A stretch of DNA of 64,000 bases from Siphonodentalium dalli (lineage: Eukaryota; Mollusca; Scaphopoda; Gadilida; Siphonodentaliidae), in the NCBI GenBank assembly GCA_032622095.1, contig CP136067.1, positions 128,811,030 to 128,875,029 of the forward strand, given 5' to 3'. Both the position numbers and the translations under genes were made by a program. The notes below the pieces were generated by a model. It saw nothing but the letters and a program-made list of their open reading frames with translations, had not been told where the DNA came from and made no database searches. This document shows positions 57,622 through 64,000 of this stretch, one piece after another (the first letter of the stretch is position 1; every line of letters begins with the position of its first letter).

Positions 57622-59490
57622 GAGCCGTAATTTCGCTAAGATTGAGAATCCAAAGCCGATTACGGGGGGCGGAGCTAATTTCGGATTCTAGGTCAGATTT
57701 TGAAATCCACGTGGTCTCCGAAAATCTCTCCCAGCGTCAAACATGGCTCATGTATTTGACAAAAGTATCATTTGTATCTTATATTTATAAAGTGCATGTT
57801 TGTTGTGAAATCATGCTTTTCGTCTATGTGTATATACACGGCACATAATTTGCTGCCAATCCGACTTAATCGCATCTTTTTTTTCAAGTTAAAGTGTGTT
57901 TATTGATGTTGGCAAGCATATCTAAACATGACAGCCCTAGGCCTCCTGAATCAAATTCCAAAGATGTTGTGAAGAACACACGAAACTTGTCAGTTGAACA
58001 GGGACGTGACGACAGGGGTTGCTTGTGTGTCTCGACCCCCACCCCGATTTTTGGTACAATTTGCTAAGCTGTGCAGTCATTCATACGTGAGGAAAATCAG
58101 GATTATTTTGACTAACTGTTTCAAATAATGATACGTACAAGCCAACAAACGCAACAAACAAACAACCCCGATTTTAAATAAATACATATACAAACTTATG
58201 ACTAACTCGGGAGAGGGGATGTCCAGTGATCTGTATATATGTTCAACTTGTTTTGGTAGTCATGTACGTTGCTTTGCCATTACTAATTATTTATTTTTTC
58301 AGTGTAATAACATTTGGGAGAGGGGGTACCCTTAAGTGAGTCAGTACTTGTCCCCCAATTCCTTTGTATGTATAAACAAATGTATGTGTTATATATCATG
58401 TGTTATCTAAATTTGACATATATTTGAAATAAATATATCTAAACTAAACTTTGGTACATTCCAGCAGTCGGAAATTTCATGCATGACACAACATTAGTTG
58501 GACATTAATTTGACACCATATATAGGTTGGCATTGTTCTCATTGTTTGATTTTTTTCAACCAGTAAAAGTTGGTAATTTTCCAATCTTAGTGTTTGTCAG
58601 ATTGGATATTTCCAAGGGGAGCAAATTGAATTCTGCGAACCTGTGAGATTGATGTTTGGTTCAAGGGGGGGGGGGGGGGGGGGGGTGCAGTTGGCCGTAA
58701 ATTTGAGGAAACTTCTAGCCACGTCCCTAGAACATGTGTCTGTTGTCTATACAGAGACTATTGTGCAAAACGACTGCATTTAACGAAACAAAACATGTTA
58801 AACATGAAATTGCTATAACATTAAGACTAGATGATAGTACATACGTGTATCTGATAATCCATCGATACCATATAATCCTACTATTTCTTGAATAAGAAGA
58901 AACATTATAATAACGAACACAGCAGAAGACATATCCATGCAGGTGCATATGAACTCGGTCAACGGTGACGTATCCGCCGAATTCGAAATCGACATGCGTT
59001 CGGGCGGTATTTTAAGGATGGAATTATGAAATGGACATATGAAAGTGACAATCAACAATGAATTGCAATTTCTTCGCCATCAACCGAAGTGCTCCCCCAG
59101 CGTTACTATCAATAGCGTTATTATTTGGCTAATTTCAGTAATATTCTCCCAGTTTACATTCAATAAAACAAATTTGTCTCCGCATTTAAAATTCTTTGAT
59201 ATAGATCGTTTATATTCTGCAATAATTTGTACACAAGAGACGGATTCTTATGTTTTATTGTGTTTTTAAACTCTGAGGTGGCGAAATCTCGGTTTGTTTA
59301 CATTACGAACATTTGAGTCCGTAATCGGAATCCGAATCCCTATCGGATTCCCACGAAATTAGGATTACGGTCTGTTCGTTTACTGATTCTGGAAATTTGT
59401 GGTCTGTTCTTTTGCCGAACCAAGTCGTACGGGGACAAATCTGTAATCTGAATCCAGAATCCAAATCGGATTTTAGCGAAATAACGCCTC
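57622..59490. mobile_element. TIR element (GAGCCGTAATTTCGCTAA), class unresolved
   Basis: Inserted between TACTATCGCC and AAGGGATG of the Helentron tail, as shown by intact tails at 11192 and 53497. Ends GAGCCGTAATTTCGCTAA and TTAGCGAAATAACGCCTC are inverted with two mismatches. Inner inverted words include TCGGATTC/GAATCCGA. No transposase seen. G21 run at 58665-58685. The target duplication is not clear, so the superfamily is open. Confidence 0.6.
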
Positions 59491-59700
59491 AAGGGATGTG
59501 TTAAGCATCTGCTGATCGTGATCGGCCTCTCGTTATCTTGAGTTACATTACAATATGAACCGAGGACACCTGCCCGTAAAAGCTTCTAGCAATTAATTTC
59601 GATTTTATTTAGAATGGGTATCATTTTTATGATAACTTTAGAAAATAGTTACCCCTTCCACCCATTCTATAGACACAATTCATGTGTCCATTATATGTGA

Positions 59701-59990
59701 TAATTGTCCCCCCCCCCCCGAAAAACACATTTTCTGTGGACAATAGTAATGACCTCTATCCGTCCGTTCGTATGTCCATAACAGATTATATTATTATGGG
59801 TACCTTCATTGTTTAATCAACTCCTCCCACAGTTTTGAATGTAGAGATTTAAAACTTTAGAGGATATTATTACCGATATATTGCCGATGTGCAACATGTA
59901 TATGGATGACATAAAATACGGATTTTCACTGAGTGATTCCCCTTTCTTGACTTAGAACATTTTTGACCATTTTAAGTTTGCAATCAAGCC
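59701..59990. mobile_element. Helentron/HINE-like relic (GTCCCCCGAC family)
   Basis: A C-run head, then GTGGACAATAGTAATGACC and one core unit GGGTACCTTCATTG...CTCCTCCCACAGTTTTGAA, resembling 2866-3115. No tail. Confidence 0.5.
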
Positions 59991-59994
59991 TGAA

Positions 59995-60831
59995 TTTAAT
60001 GTGTCTGACATTTGCAGAATGAGGTCCCCAAAGCAGGATAGCATCACCAAATTCACCCTCAGGCCCAGGGGACCTCATTCTTCTTAGACCTCAACTGATA
60101 TGGGAGACCTAGGATCAGATCAGAACTTAACGTGACTATTGTCTCCGAAAAAGATCTCCTGTTTGGTGTACAACACTACAGCGGAAAGCTAAATGCGCGC
60201 CTGTTTGAGACAGTACAATCATTTATCTCATCTACAGACCGTTTCTCTTAATCTCTTAATCTCATAATTATCAGAATTTTCTCGTTATAGTTTCCCTTAC
60301 CACAATTCTGCGAGACCACAGCCACTTCAACAGCCACACTTAAACATTAACTTCTACAATACACCTGAATTAAAACCATCTCCGATATTTGAATTTATTA
60401 GCAATTGAATGCCATGGGAGAGGAGCTCCGATAAGTTCGGCAACTTGTGCTCCGATCCTCTGTGCCCACACTCATACCATTATTGTTATTTTTAATCTGT
60501 GTAATATATAATGTATATAGTGGGTCACAATAAATATGTTCAAATCAAATCATCAGATTGAAGTTCCCCAGTTGAAGTTGGTGATATTCACCCATCATAT
60601 AGTCACCTCGATTATGCAATATAATATCTTCTGTAATTTAGGGAATTAGAAACTGACAAGCGAAAAAGTAACTAAAAACAATGTTAGTTTGAGACTATAG
60701 TTATTTCCTAGAAGATGAGGCCCAGCAGAGTGAGGTCCCCAGAGGTTGAATTTGTCGATGCTAGCCCGCTTAACTAAATTCACCCTCTGGGGACCTCATT
60801 CTGCAAATGTCAGACACTATATTCAGGCTTG
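59995..60831. mobile_element. hAT double-hairpin MITE with internal insertion
   Basis: Exact TSD TTTGCAAT (59987-59994 and 60832-60839). The middle is split at GGATCAGAT by the segment 60121-60552. Joined across it, the order matches other copies (CTAGGATCAGATTGAAGTTC). Confidence 0.8.
60121..60552 (+). mobile_element. possible LINE 3' fragment
   Basis: About 430 bp inserted in a MITE with a 7-bp direct repeat ATCAGAT. It ends CACAATAAATATGTTCAAATC and AAATC-like repeats, reminiscent of the simple-repeat tails of LINEs. No reverse transcriptase is present in this short piece, so the assignment is tentative. Confidence 0.35.
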
Positions 60832-61156
60832 TTTGCAATGTGTGCATTCGTTGTGAAAACAACGCCTCCCACAATTTTGATTGTAGACTGGAATTCCCCA
60901 CAAGTGTAAAAAAAAACAACCTCTTTGACGTGTGATTGGCCTGGTTTTATAATGTGTCTATCTTCATGCTTAAAACTCGATTACATAATCAGGAATAAGT
61001 ATACCTATATATGTATCCGTGTGCCAACCACCACAAGATAATGTCAATATTCCGGCGATAATTTTGTCTTCTATTATTCCGAGAATAGTCATAGCTAGTC
61101 CAAGCGCGACATTCCAATTGGATTTTTTTTTTGCCTTCATTCATTGAAGGGTTGTT

Positions 61157-62195
61157 AAAGATGGTCTATCTCTTTGTAAACCTGTGTTATAACCACATAG
61201 AGAGCCCCACACATATAGAAGGATCTATTACTGGATGTCGTCTGTGAGGGGCACCATATGGTTCTGTTTGTTACCGGGGTATAAAGATTGTCTATCTCTT
61301 GTAAACATGTGTTATATAGTTACCAGGTTTAAAATAAGGCTAAAGAACGGTATCCCGCTCTTTAGCGTTTTAGTACCAAACGCTAAAGAGTGGTATACCA
61401 CTCTTTAGCTATATGGGCCTGTTACGCTAAAGAACGGTATACCGCTCTTTAGCGGTTGGTGCTAAAAAACGGTATACCGCTCTTCGGCGTTGACGCTAAA
61501 GAACGGTATACTGCTATTTAGTGACAAACGCCAAATAACGGTGTACCTGTCATACACTCAAGAGTGGCGTACACCGGTATATACCGCGATTTAGCTGTAT
61601 ACATGGTCCTGGCGCGATAAAGAACGGTCTTACATTATCATCCGTAGTGCTCGATCTTTAGTGTCCGGTTATAAAGAGCGGTATACCGTTCTTTAGCCCT
61701 CAATGCCAAAGAGCGGTATACCGCTCTTTAGCCACTCCGTTAAAATAATAGATAAGAATCGAAGACCACTGGCCTGAAATGCTTCTATCGATTAATATTG
61801 ATTTTATTTTGAATATATTCTGGTCTAAAAACATGGTTGTTCTTCAGCTAACGAACAATATTGGTTACTGTTACCAGAGACCAGATATTTTATTCTGTAT
61901 TTTTTTCACAAATAAAAAGTAATTAGACTCATTATCGCTTATAACTTATATTGCTTATAATAAAACAATACACACAATCAATCTCTATCGCTATACGGTA
62001 TCGGGTCTGTTCTAAAAATAGAACAATAAGGTGTCCCACTTAATCATCTCATTTTATAATAAAATATTCGAAATAAAATCATTATTAATTGACAGAAGTG
62101 TTTCCGAAAATGGGTCGTCATTTCATATTTATTATCTTTGGCTTATACCCACGAAACTATTTCAAAATTGTTATATGGAGAGATAATCCATCTCT
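61157..62195. repeat. foldback element related to 30500-31845
   Basis: GATGGTCTATCTCTTTG at the left and GGAGAGATAATCCATCTC at the right, with inner TGCTTCTATCGATTAATATT and TTATTAATTGACAGAAGTG. It carries the palindrome-rich unit 61337-61739 inside its left part. Further partial arms are at 59565-59640 and 62390-62470. Confidence 0.45.
61337..61739. mobile_element. palindrome-cluster element (GCTAAAGAGCGGTATACC)
   Basis: A 403-bp unit flanked by exact 8-bp repeats TTAAAATA (61329-61336 and 61740-61747). It consists largely of about nine palindromes of the type CTAAAGAGCGGTATACCGCT + CTTTAG, centred on GGTATACC and separated by 4-60 bp of unique sequence. Several are perfect over 24-28 bp; others have drifted (GGTATCCC, GGTGTACC). 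No reading frame. The related 30500 element lacks it at the matching position. Confidence 0.8.
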
Positions 62196-62743
62196 AAGTT
62201 GATCATAATACCGGCAGATACATGTGAATAAAAGTGCAGAATGAGCCCTATTTATTGAGGGAAATGTTTAGATAATAAGTTCAACAAACCACAGAACTTA
62301 TTATCTAAACATTTCCTTTGGGATAACTACTTAGTACATAAAGGTTTACAGATAGTGTGTCTGTTCCTTACAAGTTATATGTAGATTCTGATATAAAATA
62401 ATATGTATGAATCGAGAACACTTGTCCGGAAAAGCTTCAATCAATAATATTTATTTTAATTAGAATGTTCTCATATAATACACCAGAAAAAAGGGGCCGT
62501 TTAGAACAATAATCTTTCAGAAACGTTCGGAGCATATCAAGAGGGATAACACTATTTTATTAGCAATCAATTGAGCCAAAAGTCAAATATTACGCTCGGC
62601 CACATCAGAAATAAAGCACGTTATTATGCCTTTATAGACAAACAATATAGACATTCTTCACTTTTATCTGTATTGTTTTTGTATCAGAAACATTTGTATA
62701 CATATACATATACTATAGTCCTGAAATAGGGTTTTATGATTAA

Positions 62744-62940
62744 CCCCTTTCTATACTAAATGGATTCTTCCAGTCAGTTAAAAAGTGTACATCGAAATGG
62801 TCTATTATTCATTTGGAGATGTTATGGTGATAAAATCAGACGCCACATAAATAAAAGTGCACAAGGAGCCTATATTTATTGAGGTAAATATTTAGATAAT
62901 AAGTTGGACGGAGGTTTGTCTATGGTAACTACTAATCAAT
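62744..62940. mobile_element. TTAA MITE fragment (CCCTTTCTATACTAAA family)
   Basis: After TTAA 62740-62743: CCCCTTTCTATACTAAATGG, then the ATTTATTGAGGTAAATATTT segment as at 36326. The right end is not found. Confidence 0.5.
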
Positions 62941-62985
62941 GCGTGTTGTTTTGAAAGAGTTAATATGTTGTAATCGTGGCCCGGG

Positions 62986-63395
62986 AAAGCCTGAGTTTAG
63001 TGTGTCTGTCATTTTCAGAATGAGGTCCACAGAGGATGAATTTAGTGATGCTATCCCGCACAGCGTGTTAGCATCACCTAATTCACCCCATGTGGCCTCA
63101 TTCTGCTTAGGACCCATCTTCTAGGAAATATCTATATAGTCTTTTTTTCCCTTCTGGGAAGTTTCTATATCGCATAATTTGCAGAAGATAAATTACATAA
63201 TCAAGGTGACTAATCGGTGAACATCACCAACTTCAACAGGGGAACTTCAATATGGTCCTAGACCTCCCATATCAGCTAGTTGAGGCCTAAGGTGAATGAG
63301 GGTCTCCAGAGGGTGAATATGGTGATGCTAGCATCACTAAATTCACCTTCTGTGGACCTCATTCTGCAAATCTCAGAAACACTAAACTCAGACTT
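62986..63395. mobile_element. hAT double-hairpin MITE
   Basis: AAGCCTGAGTTTAGTGTG at the left and CACTAAACTCAGACTTG at the right. Probable TSD GGCCCGGG/GGCCCCAG (6 of 8). The hairpins are diverged. Confidence 0.75.
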
Positions 63396-63456
63396 GGCCC
63401 CAGAAGAGATACATAGGTCATGGGAGAACCCACCAATTCTGAAATGAAAGAGTTAA

Positions 63457-63755
63457 AGATGGATTATCCAATTAAACACCACTAAATTACTATTTCTTTG
63501 GCTTCGGGGATAACACAAATTTATTCAAGTCGAGGAACCCATCCATCAAAGCTCAGAGTGATCAGATATCGATTTCTGAAATCTTATTTTTCACCAGCTG
63601 GAATATATTATTTGGCAGCCAGGCAAATTTTCGATGAATGCCAACCGACATACTCTGGATACCAAATAGTGTTGAGCAAAATGTTGATAGTTGTTGTTAT
63701 TGTTGTTGTTGTTGGAATCTGATGTTATGGGGACCATCGAATCGGATTGTGTAAT
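63457..63755. mobile_element. TTAA MITE (AGATGCACAATCCGA family), decayed
   Basis: Left TTAA at 63453-63456, AGATGGATTATCCAATTAA, GTCGAGGAACCCATCCATC, and at the right ATGGGGACCATCGAATCGG with ATTGTGTAAT. Right TTAA lost. Beyond it to 64000 nothing is recognised except a G-run at about 63790. Confidence 0.55.
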
Positions 63756-64000
63756 AGATAGATACAACTTTGTTTTCTATCTATGGGTGGAGGGAGGGGG
63801 GGGGGGGCGAAATTCTCAGCTAGGTTTTTGTCATCGGGTCTCACATTTAATTCAGCATCTTTAATGATCAACGATATACCAGACTAACTGTAGCCCAATT
63901 GTTGACATTTTAAAGCGAACTACTAAATGTGACGTGAAATGTCATTTGCCTATTATTTTCTATATAGAGCTGACAAAGATACAGGGACATGTCGACATGG

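Larger units (their letters stand above)
56345..59534 (+). mobile_element. Helentron/HINE-like element, copy C, 5'-truncated, three insertions
   Basis: GAATTTATTTAACTAGAACA at the left matches copy A (9347-9366). The tail GATGTGTTAAGCATCTG plus hairpin GATCGTGATC and CCTCTCG ends at 59532. Compared with copy A it is interrupted by MITEs at 56470 and 56900 and by the unit at 57622. Copy A gives the empty-site sequences. Confidence 0.6.

Noticed and set aside
61337-61739. Palindrome cluster as a CRISPR array
   Set aside because: Repeats are palindromic, irregularly spaced (4-60 bp), diverged, flanked by an 8-bp target duplication and in a eukaryotic intergenic region.

Overview
This window is AT-rich, intron-rich animal DNA. 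It carries one recognisable protein-coding gene on the + strand, embedded in a dense field of small non-autonomous DNA transposons. There is no operon structure, and I found no rRNA, tRNA, CRISPR or prokaryotic signal. The repeat types (CGTCCGTCCG-type rolling-circle elements with ~160-190 bp core repeats, and many TTAA-flanked palindromic elements) suggest a marine invertebrate, most likely a lophotrochozoan such as a mollusc. That placement is inference.

The gene occupies about 2396-32024. Seven exons join with consistent reading phase into the C-terminal 248 residues of an A1CF/RBM46/RBM47-family RNA-binding protein (APOBEC1 complementation factor group). In order they encode an aromatic/proline linker, an RG-rich segment, the conserved LPGMELTP..NPVTLKPQ linker, a C-terminal double-stranded-RNA-binding-like domain split over two exons, a Pro/Ala-rich tail, and a short Tyr-rich terminus ending in TAG. 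The RRM exons must lie to the left of the window. Introns run from 1.7 to 7.5 kb and are filled with transposons.

From 32025 to 64000 I find no convincing gene, only repeats and unassigned AT-rich sequence. Repeat classes identified by structure are: (1) at least seven families of TTAA-flanked, piggyBac-type MITEs; (2) hAT-type elements with 8-bp target-site duplications (TSDs), including a ~12-copy double-hairpin MITE and two decayed BED-finger transposase starts; (3) canonical Helitrons ending in hairpin + CTAG; (4) Helentron/HINE-like elements with asymmetric inverted repeats; (5) TA-flanked mariner-type foldbacks; (6) two Harbinger-type MITEs with 3-bp TSDs; (7) several minisatellites.

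The most unusual points are: a tandem array before exon 3 made of about nine degenerate copies of that exon's own 3' splice junction; a 403-bp mobile unit made of repeated GGTATACC-centred palindromes; a MITE inserted 6 nt downstream of a splice donor; rolling-circle elements joined head to tail; and an 18-nt candidate microexon. All short reading frames overlying the palindromic repeats are treated as non-coding.
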